This document shows, piece after piece, positions 45,381 through 56,769 of a stretch of DNA of 64,000 nt (the stretch's first letter is position 1; each line of letters opens with the position of its first letter). Made by a program: the position numbers and the translations under genes. The stretch comes from Halichoerus grypus (Eukaryota > Chordata > Mammalia > Carnivora > Phocidae): positions 132,599,444 through 132,663,443 of the forward strand of contig NC_135719.1 of the NCBI RefSeq assembly GCF_964656455.1, written 5' to 3'. The notes beneath the pieces were generated by a model. That model was given only the letters and a program-made list of their open reading frames with translations. It was not told the origin of the DNA and ran no database searches.

Positions 45381-48300
45381 ATTCCACCAAATTCATATCT
45401 TTCAATAATTACCCTGAATGTAAATGGGCTAAATGCCCCAATCAAAAGACACAGGGTATAAGATTGGATAAAAAAACAAGACCCATCTATATGCCTCCTG
45501 CAAGAGACACATTTTAGACACAAAGACACCTCCAGATTTAAAGTGAGGGGGTGGAAAACAATTTACTATGCTAATGGACATCAAAAGAAAGCTGGAGTGC
45601 CAATCCTTATATCAGAGAAATTAGATTTTAAACCAAAGACTATAATAAAAGATGAGGAAAGACACAATATCCTACTTAAAGATTCTATCCAACAAGAAGA
45701 TTTAACAATTGTAAATATCTATGCCCCTAAGAGGGGAGCAGCCAATTATATAATCCAATTAATAACAAAATCAAAGAAACACATCGACAACAATACAATA
45801 ATAGTAGGGGAATTTAACACAACCCTCACTGAAATGGGCAGATCATCTAAGCAAAAGATCAACAAGGAAATAAAGGCTTGAAATGACACACTAGATCAAA
45901 TGGACTTCACAGATATATTCAGAACATTCCATCCAAAAGCAACAGAATACACATTCTTCTCTAGTGCCCATGGAACATTCTCCAGAATAGGTCACATCCT
46001 AGGTCACAAATCAGGTCTAACCGGTACCAAAAGATTGGGATCATTCCCTGCATATTTTTGGACCACAATGCTTTGAGACTAGAAGTCAATCACAAGAGGA
46101 AAGGCAGAAAGAATTCAAAAAAATGGAGGCTAAAGACCATCCTACTAAGGAATGAATGGGTCAACCAGGAAATTAAAGAAGAATTAAAAAAATTCATGGA
46201 AACAAATGAAAATGAAAACATAACTGTTCAAAATCTTGGGATGCAGCAAAGGCGGTCCTAAGAGGAAAGTATATAGCCATACAAGCCTTTCTCAAGAAAC
46301 AAGAAAGGTCTCAAGTACACAACCTAACCCTATACCTAAAGGAACTGGAGAAAAAACAGCAAATAAAGCCTAAACCCAGCAGGAGAAGAGAAATAATAAA
46401 GATCAGATCAGAAATCAATGAAATAAAAACCAAAAGAACAGTAGAACAGACCAACAAAATGAGGAGCTGGTTTTTTGAAAGAATTAATAAGATTGATAAA
46501 CCCCTGGCCAGACTTATCAAAAAGAGAAGAGAAATGACCCAAATAAATAAAATCATGAATGGAAGAGGAGAGATCACAACCAACACCAAAGAAATACAAA
46601 AAATTATAAGAACATATTATGAGCAACTATATGCCAGCAAATTAGACAATCTGGAAGAAATGAATGCATTCCTAGAGAAGTATAAACTACCAAAACTGAA
46701 CCAGGAAGAAATCGAAAACCTGAACAGACCCATAACCAGTAAGGAAATGAAGCAGTATTCACAAATCTCCCAACAATCAAGAGCCCAGGGCCTGATGTCT
46801 TCCCAGGGGAATTCTACCAAACAAACAGAAATGGAAGGAAAACTTCCAAACTTATTTTATGAGGCCAGCATTACCTTGATCCCCAAACCAGACAAAGACC
46901 CCATCAAAAAGGAAAATTACAGACCAATATCCTTGATGAACATGGAATCAAAAACTCTCACCAAAATACTAGTCAATAGGATCTTACAGTACATTAAAAG
47001 GATTATTCACCACGACCAAGTGGGATTTATTCCTGGGCTGCAAGGGTGGTTCAACACCCCAAATCAATCAATGTGATAAAATACGTTAATAAAAGAAAGA
47101 ACAAGAACCATATGATCCTCTTAATAGATGCAGAAAAAGCATTTGACAAAGTACAGCACCTTTCTTGATTAAAACTCTTCAGAGTGTAGGGATAGAGGGT
47201 ACATACCTCAATATCATAAAAGCCATCTATGAAAAACCCACAGTGAATATCATTCTCAATGGGGAAAAACTGAGAGCTTTTCTCCCCCTAAGGTCAGGAA
47301 CATGGCCCGGATGTCCATTATTACCACTGCTATTCAACATAGTAGTGGAAGTCCTAGCCTCACCAATCAGACAACAATAACAAAAAAAATTAAAGGCATC
47401 TGAATTGGCAAAGAAGTCAAACTCTCAGTTTTTGCAGATGGTATGATACTTTATGTGGAAAACCCAAAAGACTCCACCCCAAAACTGCTAGAACTCATAC
47501 AGGAATTCAGTAAAGTGGCAGGATATAAAATCAATGCACAGAAATCAGTGGCATTTCTATACACCAACAACAAGAGAGAAGAAAGAGAAATTAAGGAGTC
47601 AATCCCATTTACAATTGCACCCCAAACCATAAGATACCTAGCAATAAATCTAACCAAAGGGGCAAAGAATCTGTACTCAGAAAACTATAGAATAGTTATA
47701 AAAGAAACTGAGGAAGACACAAAGAAATGGAAAGACGTTCCATGCTCATGGACTGGAAGAATAAATATTGTGAAATTGTCTATGCTACCTAGAGCAATCT
47801 ACACATTTAATGCAATCTCTATCAAAAATACCACCAAGGTTTTTCAAGGAAATGGAGCAAATAATCCTAAAATTTGTATGGAACCAGAAAAGACCCCGCA
47901 TAGCCAGAGGAATGTTGAAAAAGAAAAGCAAAGCCAGTGGCATCACAATTCTGACTTCAAGCTCTATTACAAAGGTGTAATCACCAAGACAGTATGGTCC
48001 TGGCACAAAAACAGACACTTAAGAAGAAGATAGCAAGAGGGGAAGAATGAAGGGGGGGAAATCAGAGGGGGAGATGAACCATGAGAGACGATGGACTCTG
48101 AAAAACAAACTGAGGGTTCTAGAGGGGAGGGGGGTGGGAGGATGGGTTAGCCTGGTGATGGGTATTAAAGAGGGCACATTCTGTATGGAGCACTGGGTGT
48201 TATGCACAAACAATGAATCATGGAACACTACATCAAAAACTAATGATGTAATGTATGGTGATTAACATAACAATAAAAAAATAAAAAAAAAACAGACACA

Positions 48301-49423
48301 TAGACCAATGGAAGAGAATAGAGAGCCCAGAAATGGACCCTCAACTCTATGGTCAATTAATCTTTGACAAAGCAGGAAAGGATGTGCAATGGAAAAAAAG
48401 ACAGTCTTTTCAACAAGTAGTGTTGGGAAAATTGGACAGCCACATGCAGAAGAATAAAACTGGACCACCTCCTTACACCACACACAAAAACAGACACAAA
48501 ATGGATGAAAGACCTCAGTGTGAGACAGGAATCTATCAAAATCCTTGTGGAGAACACAGGCAGCAACCTCTTTGACCTCTGCCACAGCAACTTCTTCCTA
48601 GACACATTGCCAAAGGTAAGGGAAGCAAGGACAAAAATGAACTATTGGGACTTCATCAAGATAAAACGCTTTTGCACAGCAAAGGAAACACTCAACAAAA
48701 CCAAAAGACAACCAACAGAATGGGAGAAGATATTTGCAAATGACCTATCCGATAAAGGGCTAGTATCCAAAATCTATAAAGAACTTATCATACTCAACAC
48801 CCAAAGAACAAATAATCCAATCAAGAAATGGGCAGAAGACATGAAGAGACATTTCTGCAAGGAAGACATCCAAATGGCCAGCAGACACATGAAAAATTGT
48901 TCAACATCACTCGGCATCCAGGAAATAAAAATCAAACGTCAATGAGATACCACCTCACACCAGTCAGAATGGCTAAAATTAACAAGTCAGGAAATGACAG
49001 ATGTTGGCGAGGATGTGGTGAAAGGGGAACCCTCCTACACTGTTGTTGTTGGGAATGTAAGCTGGTGCAGCCACTCTGGAAAACAGTATGGAGGTTCCTC
49101 AAAAAATTGAAAATAAAGCTACCCTACAACCCAGTAATTGCACTACTGGGTATTTACCCCAAAGATACAAATGTGATCTAAAGGGGCACGTGCACCCCAG
49201 TGTTTATAGCAGCAATGTCCATAATTGCCAAACTGTAGATGTCCATCAACAGATGAATGGATAAAGAAGAGGTGGTATATATAGAGAGAGTGGAATATTA
49301 TGCAGCCATCAAAAATGCGAAACCTTGCCATTTACAATGACATGGGTAGAACTCGAGGGTATTATGCTAAGCGAAATAAATCAATCAGAGAAAGACAAGT
49401 ATCATGTGATCTCACTTATATGA
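45381..49423 (+). pseudogene. L1 ORF2 remnant with nested insertion
   Basis: Endonuclease/reverse transcriptase relic. The start codon reads ATT. Endonuclease pieces: TLNVNGLNAPI-like, CCLQETHF, VGEFN (45804-45818; family usually VGDFN). The RT region keeps [11 protein letters not shown], but motif B reads GTWPGCPLL and motif C reads FADG (47431-47442; family FADD). The cysteine motif [14 protein letters not shown] is followed by a 3-base TGT expansion. Multiple frameshifts occur (open pieces at 45543-45881, 46058-46261, 46459-47076, 47165-47380, 47443-48033, 48505-48945). A 269-bp L1 insertion lies at 48019-48287. Confidence 0.95.
48019..48287 (+). mobile_element. Short L1 3' end nested in L1 ORF2
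   Basis: The extra L1 3' segment only: AAGAAGAAGATAGCAAGAGG.., GATGAACCATGAGAGACGATGG.., GGGTATTAAAGAGGGCACATT.., AACATAACAATAAAAAAATAAAA. An exact 12 bp TSD aaaaacagacac lies at 48007-48018 and 48288-48299 and duplicates ORF2 sequence (KNRH). 5' truncation is at the A-rich junction. Confidence 0.97.
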
Positions 49424-50025
49424 GGAATTTGAGAAACAAGACAGAGGATCTTAGGGGAAGGGAGGGAAAAATGAAACAAGATGAAACCAGAGAGGGAGAC
49501 AAACCATAAGAGACTCTTAATCTCAGGAATCAAACTGAGGGTTGCTGGAGTGGTGGGGTTGGGAGGGATGGGGTGGCTGGGTGATGGACATTCGGTAGAG
49601 CATGTGCTATCGTGAGCGCTGTGAATTGTGTAAGACTGATGAATCACAGACCTGTACCTCTGAAACAAATAATACATTATATTTAAAAAAAAAACAAAAC
49701 AAAGATAGTAGGAAGGGAAAAATGAAGGGGGGGAATTGGAGAGGGAGACAAACCATGAGAGACTATGGACTCTGAGAAACAAACTGAAGGTTTTAGAGGG
49801 GAATGGGGTCAGGGGATGGTTTAGCCTGGTGATGGGTATTAAGGAGGGCACATATTGCATGGAGCACTGGGTGTTATATGCAAACAATGAATCATGAAAC
49901 ACTACATGAAAAACTAATGATGTAATGTATGGTGACTAATATAATAAAATAAAATTTAAAAAAATGTTTCCAAAAAGATTCTGACTGTCACTTCACTGGG
50001 AAAAGTACTATAGAAAATACATATT

Positions 50026-50236
50026 CTAAAAAAAAAAATGGGGTGCCTAGGTGGCTCAGTCATTAAGTGTCTGCCTTCGGCTCAGGTTATGATCCCAGGG
50101 TCCTGGGATCGAGCCCCACATCGGGCTTCCTGCTCATGGGAAGCCTGCTACTCCCTCTCCCATTCCCCCTGTTCTGTTCCCTCTCTTGCTGTGTATCTGT
50201 CTGTCAAATAAATAAATAAAATATATATATAAAAAA
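50026..50236 (+). mobile_element. CAN-SINE (arctoid young type), sense
   Basis: GGGGTGCCTAGGTGGCTCAGTC head (from 50039), GATCGAGCCCCACATCGGGCTTCC, CCCATTCCCCCTGTTCTGTTCCC body, CAAATAAATAAATAAAATATAT tail. The TSD agaaaatacatatt lies at 50012-50025 and 50237-50250. An unusual CTAAAAAAAAAAAT precedes the head. Confidence 0.94.
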
Positions 50237-50250
50237 AGAAAATACATATT

Positions 50251-50443
50251 AGGTTTGCCTGGGTGACTCAGTCAGTTAAGCGGCTGCCTTGGTTCAGGTC
50301 ATGATCTTGGGGTCCTGAGATGGAGTCCCGTGTAGGCCTCTCTGGTCTTTGGGAAGTCTGCTTCTCCTTCTGCCTCTGCCCCTCCACTCCACACGTTCTC
50401 TGTCTCTCTGTCTCTCTCAAATAAATAAATAAAATCTTAAAAA
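50251..50443 (+). mobile_element. CAN-SINE, older body, in tandem
   Basis: Directly follows the previous SINE. Head GGTTTGCCTGGGTGACTCAGTC, GGTCTTTGGGAAGTCTGCTTCTCC, CTGCCCCTCCACTCCACACG, CTCAAATAAATAAATAAAATC. Flanked by aatacatatt (50241-50250) and aatacgtatt (50444-50453), the same target motif as its neighbour. Confidence 0.94.
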
Positions 50444-50453
50444 AATACGTATT

Positions 50454-51084
50454 GAATTATGCATATTAAGTTTGAAACGACAATAGGTGATTCACTGAAA
50501 GTATGGCATTAACATAAAGCCCAGGCCATGCATTGATGGCTCTTATGCCACATCAAGAGTAATAACAGATCAGCTTTATGTTGATGTTAGTAAATAATGC
50601 TCTAAATATATGTTACTAAAAATTATATATTTAGTTTCCTGAATTTTTAAAAAGGAATTAATTTTGCTTCAAGAAGTTTGTCATCTTTACGGAAGGCAGT
50701 TCTTTGTCCACTAATCTGTTCATTTATTCCTTTATGCCAAGAGAATTTTTGAGTGTATTAAATATGTCTCAATATGGTCAATTATTTTTCAGCTAAATAG
50801 ATACATTTTTAACATATAAAGGATTGATTCTTAGAAAACTGATGGAATGCATGACTAACCACATAATGAGGTCATTGAAAATACATTATATATTGTGTTG
50901 ATACTATTTATTGATTAAATATTTTCTTGATAAATTATCATTAGTTGAAATTGCTTTATTGCTATATATAACAGTAGTTCTTACTTTTTTTTCTTGCCAC
51001 CTCATTTGACTTGGTTTCAAATGTTTAACTCTTGTATATAAGGTCATATAAGTGTTTGTATAGCCAGTTATTGTCTACTTATTT
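50454..51084. other. AT-rich intergenic DNA
   Basis: No gene and no repeat recognised. Confidence 0.5.
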
Positions 51085-51592
51085 TTATTTTTTTTGAAGA
51101 TTTATAGTTGACATACTGTTTTATATTCGTTTCAGGTGTATGACATAATGAATCAACAATTCTATACATTACACAATTCTCACCCTAAGTGTAGTAACCA
51201 TCTGTCACCACACAATGTAATCACAATATTATTGACTGTATTCCCTATTCTCTACTTTTCATCCCCGTGACATTTATGTTATAACTGGAAGTTTGTACCT
51301 CTTAATTCCCTTCATCTATTTAATCTATTCTCCCAACCACCTTCCCTCTGGCAACCACCAATTTGTTCTCTGTATTTATGAGTCTGTTTCTGTTTTTTGT
51401 TTGTTTGTTCATTTGTTTTGTTTTTTAGATTTCACATACTACTAATGAAATTATATGGTATTTGTCTTTCTCTGACAGTTCACATAACATGATACCTTCT
51501 GGGTCGAACCATGTCACAATGGCAAGATCCTGTTCTTTTTAACGGTACAATGGGAAACCGTGTGGAGCTTCCTTAAAAAAGTGAAAATACTA
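51085..51592 (-). mobile_element. Old L1 3' end, antisense, with inverted 5' piece
   Basis: Antisense L1MA-like 3' UTR from GAAGATTTATAGTTGACATAC through TTTCAGGTGTATGACATAATG, CTCCCAACCACCTTCCCTCTGGCAACCACC and TGGTATTTGTCTTTCTCTGAC to AATGGCAAGATCCTGTTC (about 51540). At about 51549-51592 the text turns to sense ORF2-end sequence (ATGGGAAACCGTGTGGAGCTTCCTTAAAAA, compare TGGAAAACAGTATGGAGGTTCCTCAAAAA). Confidence 0.8.
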
Positions 51593-51768
51593 TACAGTGG
51601 CTAAATGAACACAACAAAAAAAATCTTTATGTACAAGAGACATTAGAAGGAAATTAAAAAAAGGAAAAATAGAAATTTCATATGATCAAAGAAAAAGAAA
51701 ACATTAATTTGAAAAGATACATGTACCCCTATGTTTAATCAGTTATTTTTTCAGTACACATGTAAATT

Positions 51769-51968
51769 TTTTTTTTTTTAAAGACTTTATTTATTTATTT
51801 GAGACAGAGAGAATGAGAGAGAGAGAGCACATGAGAGGGGGGAGGGTCAGAGGGAGAAGCAGGCTCCCTGCCGAGCAGGGAGCCCGATGCGGGACTCGAT
51901 CCAGGGACTCCAGGATCATGACCTGAGCTGAAGGCAGTCGCTTAACCAACTGAGCCACCCAGGCGCCC
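51769..51968 (-). mobile_element. CAN-SINE, antisense, older body
   Basis: T-rich tail, AAGACTTTATTTATTTATTTGAGACAGAGAGAATG, GCACATGAGAGGGGGGAGG, GCCGAGCAGGGAGCCCGATG and AGCCACCCAGGCGCCC. An exact 16 bp TSD agtacacatgtaaatt lies at 51753-51768 and 51969-51984. Confidence 0.97.
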
Positions 51969-51984
51969 AGTACACATGTAAATT

Positions 51985-54900
51985 AAAAATGTAAGTTAAT
52001 ATGTGTGTATGTATATATAATTGTTCCTTTATTCACATTTGAATGTAAATACATGTATATTTGTATGTGTGTGTGACATTGTAGAAATAACACAGATTCA
52101 CAATTATAAAACCAAAGTTTTATTTGAAATAATGATGGTTTTATTTGCATTGAATACAAGGTGTCTGCAACAATTGCTAACAAGAGCAAATCTATAGAAG
52201 ATGTGGGAATATCAATAAGCTTTTTAGTCACAAGTAATGAAGATGTATATCCAAGGTCCATTGAGTTTCTGAAAATTATTTTTCAGCTCTCAGAGTGATT
52301 ACAGCTACAGTAAAATCAGTTTTGGTTGATTAGATAGAAATGACAATATCAAATGAAAGAACATAGTAAATTATAAGATTCCTTCAATATATACTGTATT
52401 TTGCAATGATAAAAATAAACTGTTTTTTCAAAGATATATATAATGATATCTATCTCTGTATCTATGTGTCTATCACTTAGCTCTATTGTAGTTATTGTAT
52501 TTTTTCTTGCATTTTTTTCCTCTCCTAAACTGCCATATAGTTTAGTTGTCAGTATGATATCCTCAGACAAAGTAAAGTAGAACCTTAAGAAAATACTTAG
52601 AAAATTCAAGCAATAACATGAAAAGTTCTTAGCTAATTAAGGAAGAGAGAGACATAGGAAAATTGATGTGTTCAGAATCACTGACTTCCCAGTTTGATTT
52701 CTTTTTTTCATGACTCAATAATTAGCAGCCATAGGCAAGGAAGTTTATGTACAAAGATAGGCTGAGAAAGCTTATATTTTATTCCTGCAATTACAGTGGT
52801 ATTTCCAATTTTAAACTATCTGGTTAAAAGATATGTAACAGCAACCATTTTAGTTATTAATCCCCTGTTTTTCTTACTTCTGATTTTATTGTAATACATT
52901 TTTAAGTTGATATTTATACAATTATGAGTGAATACTTTTAAGAAGATTAGCTTTAAATAAACTCTTCTGAGACATACTATTAATTTGAGAATACATTAAA
53001 ATTAATATTCAAGCATGTAAACCATAGATGGGCATTTTTCCACCCACTTCTATAAAACTGACATTTACTATTCAGAACTTTCTCAAGGAATAATTAGGTT
53101 ATTTTAGAATTTTACCAGAACTCGGATTCAACTTTTAGGAACATAATTTTGAAATGTCTTGATTTTAGAAATTCATGTTACATTGCCATCAGAAAATCAG
53201 TTTAGACTATTTAGAAGCTCTGTTCTCATCTAAATTACCCCCACTTCTCTTATTTTTCTGTTGAAGTATCCCATTAGTGTAAAACTAGACATGAATAGAA
53301 GAATTGTTTTCTTTATTCTGTATGTGCTCCCTTTTAGTGGTGATAGGATTTCCTACAAACTGAGTTTTAAATCAGATCACCTTAAGGCAGAATGTTGAAT
53401 GTATACTGGGTGCTGTCTCTGTTTAGACATTTACTGAATTCGTTACCTAAGGGGATGCAGGAAATGGGCAGTGAAGAGTAGGCCTCATTTAACACTATAG
53501 ATTTAGAATAGGTCTATTAGAGATGCTACATATAGAGAATATGTAGAGGAATTTTATATTTGTAACATTTTGGAAGAAAAAATAGTCTATACCTAAACTT
53601 TCTGTGATGAATTGAAAATAAATGGGGGAAGAGAAGGAGCTAATATTAGATTCTTCCATGAACCCAATAATGGGAAAAAGAAGGTGTTACATTGTGTCCC
53701 TTTTTCTTTGGTGGGTTTTCATTAGAATTGTGGCTTTTTTTCTTTCAAATATTGATTTATTTAAAGTTCTTTAGCTACATATATGTTACTAAAGGATTAC
53801 AGAAGTGCCTTTCCCCCCATAGAAGTTCTGTTAACAAAAGTAGCTAAAAATTTTGCTTGTTCTACTGGTGATAATTGTGCCTGAAATTTAGAGAGCATTT
53901 AGTATGTTTTATTTGCAATATTCTTGGCCATGGAAGTTTTCAAATTTTGAAATATTTGAAATGTTTTCTATTTTTATGAACATACGTACTACCTGTGACC
54001 TGGAGTAATCTTAAGACACAGATGAATCCATTGGTTGTTTTTCTCAGCATCAGCACTTCATGACATTATGAGCATGTAAAACTTTATCTTCAAGAATTAT
54101 TATTACTTTAACATTCTCACATACCCTCTCCCAATGTCAGAACAGTCACTTGTGTGGGAATCATTGTGACTGCTACAACTTCCCAACAGGTCCATCAAGG
54201 TGCCCTAAGACTAAAAAGAGGACCTATACTGACATCTGTAAGGTAAGGAGGGTTTCAGTTGCTTATGTCTCATGGATATTTTCATGTTAAAATTCTTCTT
54301 CTTTGGTGAATATCAGAGAATTTAGGCCTTGTCCAGGTAATTGACAAGATTCTGATGTATTTTATAAGAAAACTATCAACTCTACATGTAAACCTCTCTG
54401 TTGCCCACACATGAGCTAACTCTCCTTAGAGCAAAGTCAAGTCTGATTGAAAGCCGTTGATAACTGAATAAGAATATCATCCTCTTACCTTCAGGATCTC
54501 AAGTGGGATCTCTGGCACTCCATCCTACAATAATAAATACCTGCACAGTAAACATCTGTACCACAAATGGCTCTCTTTGTAGATAAATGAATAGTAACTT
54601 TCTTTGTTGTTGTTAGCTAGTTATGTTTCTCTGTTTATTTCCCAGTTCTGCTTTAATTTCCAGCAGACCCTTATTAGCAAATAAGAGTCAGACTGCTGAT
54701 AACATTTAATACTTATGTACTTTTTTATTGTTTAAGTTCTGTTTTTATCTTTATTTATCTAAGCTCTCTCAAATCCTTTTGGGTGTAGATATATATATAT
54801 ACACACACACATATGCATGTGTGGTACTCTCTCTGAAACAATCAGTGTGCAGTAATAATACACTCAATGTTGAAGGAGAATAAACCTACTGAGAAGAGCT

Positions 54901-55429
54901 CTTTTCTCCATATCTTTGAAAATGGATAGATTAATCACTATAAGAATGAAAGTCATAGGGGAGGAACGAGTAGTTTAGAAACCGAGATGGGAGATGACAG
55001 GAAATCATTAGAAAAATCAATATGTTTAAGTGATGAAAGATCAAAGCATCATATTTCTAAGAAATATACAAATATCAAATAGAGAAGTTTTATTTTCAAA
55101 AAGCAGTGTTATTCTACTCTGGGGGAAAACAAAGGATCAGGGTATAAAACATGGCAATAAGGGACCTAAACTAAAATTTAGTGCTTTGCAGAGAGTGGAA
55201 ATGGTGCCACGTTCCAGGAAAGAAGGAAAATTGTGATGGATTACAGCATTCTATTTGAGAATCCTGCTAATAGCTGTTCATTTTAAAATCTGTATCTGTG
55301 TTTGTTGGTGCATGTGTGGTGTACGTTTATGCATGTGCTTCTGCAGGAGAAAGAGAGAGATAGAAAGATCTAAATATATGAGTTTATACAACTCTCCTAA
55401 TTTTTAAAAATAAAGTTTAATATACATAT
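51985..55429. other. AT-rich intergenic DNA
   Basis: About 3.4 kb with no gene. TG/TA-rich patches lie at 51998-52075, and a (TA)(CA) microsatellite at 54788-54812. Overlapping frames of 85-92 codons at 51983-52609 have no domain. No confident repeat assignment. Confidence 0.45.
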
Positions 55430-55690
55430 ATTCTAAACCAGTGATTCCAATCCCAGGACCTTATGCAAGAGAAATTAATAAAGATATCCACAAAGTGATA
55501 CATACAGTAATCTTTATAATAGTTTACTTATAATAACTCTAACCTAGAAATAGCCCAAGTATCCACCAACACAAATGTGGATAAGTAAGCTGTGGTATTT
55601 ATTAGTATAAAAATTAATTTTGTATATTTTAAATTTATGCATTTCACTGTATGTTACCTAAAAAACTGTAAACAAATATTAAATTTTAGT
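55430..55690 (+). mobile_element. Old L1 3' end, sense
   Basis: CAGTAATCTTTATAATAGTTTACTTATAATAACTCTAACC, TAGCCCAAGTATCCACCAAC, GGATAAGTAAGCTGTGGTATTTATT, then TAAATTTATGCATTTCACTGTATGTTACCT, parallel to L1 ORF2 ends (AACAACCCAAATGTCCATCAAC, ATAAATTGTGGTATATTCA) and an old L1 3' UTR. Confidence 0.65.
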
Positions 55691-55961
55691 TAATAATATG
55701 AATGCTGAGTCATTTTGAAGTGAGGCATCCAGTTTTCTGAAACATAATAAGTCATATTAATAGTGGCTACATAGAAGGGTTTGAGTGCAATAAAACAAAT
55801 ATGAAAAAATGCTAATAATTATGGAATTTAAGTTGTTGGAATATGTCTATTTACTGTGCAGTTATTTCAAATTTTATCTATGTTTAAAATATTAATGATA
55901 AAATGTGGGGGGTAAATTAAAAGAAAATAATAACTCAAAAGAAATAAGATCTTTTATTCTT

Positions 55962-56158
55962 TTTTATTTTTTTAAAGATTTTATTTATTTACTTGACAGA
56001 GACACAGCGAGAGAGGGAACACAAGCAGGGGGAGTGGGAGAGGGAGAAGCAGGCTTCCCGCGGAGCAGGGAGCCTGACGTGGGGCTCGATCCCAGGGCCC
56101 TGGGATCATGAGCTGAGCCAAAGGCAGACGCTTAATGACTGAGCCACTCAGCCACGCC
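55962..56158 (-). mobile_element. CAN-SINE (arctoid young type)
   Basis: AAGATTTTATTTATTTACTTGACAGAGACACAGCGAG, GGGAACACAAGCAGGGGGAG, GCGGAGCAGGGAGCCTGACG and a head end altered to CCACTCAGCCACGCC. An exact 17 bp TSD taagatcttttattctt lies at 55945-55961 and 56159-56175. Confidence 0.97.
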
Positions 56159-56175
56159 TAAGATCTTTTATTCTT

Positions 56176-56769
56176 ATATCTACATCTATATTTATATATA
56201 TACACATCCAATACATATCACAAGAAGTAATCTTAGAAATATTTTTTTACCAATTAATAGATAAGAAAAAATATAAAGGCAATGCAACATACTAAATTTT
56301 AGAAAAATATATATAAGTATATTTATGGTTGAAGTGCATTGTATGCAACTTTTTTTGACATGTTTGAGGTGGTACCTTCCGTGGGCTGGTCATCTCTACT
56401 AGTTACCTAAAGTGGACCCTGCTGTGCATGGGTCTCCTTTACTAAAGTGGGGACTTCTGTGTGCCACTTTAGGGAAGTTCAGAACAAGCCTTCATGCATT
56501 CCTGTCAAGGCATACACTAACCTCCATGGGTCCTGGACCTGAGGGAGGCCTGCATTCAAATACCTGTTCATTGACTTCCCAGTCGTATGAGATCTTGCAA
56601 GTTACACAAAATTCTGTTAACTCTGGTTTCCCCATGTGTAGAGTTAATATCATAATCCCCGTTCCGGAGGAAAGTATTAAAAGATAACACAGATAAAACA
56701 CATAAAAGTCTTCATACCGTGCTTGAAAGAGAAAAAAAATCAAAGGGAGAGAGTTGTTAGAAGATACGC
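56176..56769. other. Intergenic DNA, nothing recognised
   Basis: Some A/T-rich and some mixed sequence. A 91-codon frame at 56412-56687 overlaps an 83-codon frame on the other strand; neither has a domain. Confidence 0.45.

Larger units (their letters stand above)
42436..49970 (+). mobile_element. Full-length LINE-1 with bipartite 3' end, plus strand
   Basis: Starts GGAGGAGCAAGAAGGCAG. 5' UTR (to 44401, containing a SINE), ORF1 remnant (44402-45300), ORF2 remnant (45381-49423, containing a nested L1), 3' UTR ending AACAAATAATACATTATATTT with A-rich junction (about 49682-49702), then the extra 3' segment (49703-49950) and A-rich end. Both start codons are mutated (ORF1 AGG at 44402, ORF2 ATT at 45381) and there are many frame breaks. 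No convincing TSD was found. The extra 3' segment could be part of this element or a separate insertion; continuity with the same order at 39.4-40.0 kb favours the former. Confidence 0.92.

Noticed and set aside
49703..49970. The last segment as an independent L1 insertion next to the full-length L1
   Set aside because: No direct repeat was seen at the junction, and the same order of parts occurs at 39.45-40.01 kb, so a bipartite 3' end is the simpler reading.
56412..56687. 91-codon frame as an exon
   Set aside because: A similar frame lies on the opposite strand. There is no domain, and no consensus splice sites seen in register.
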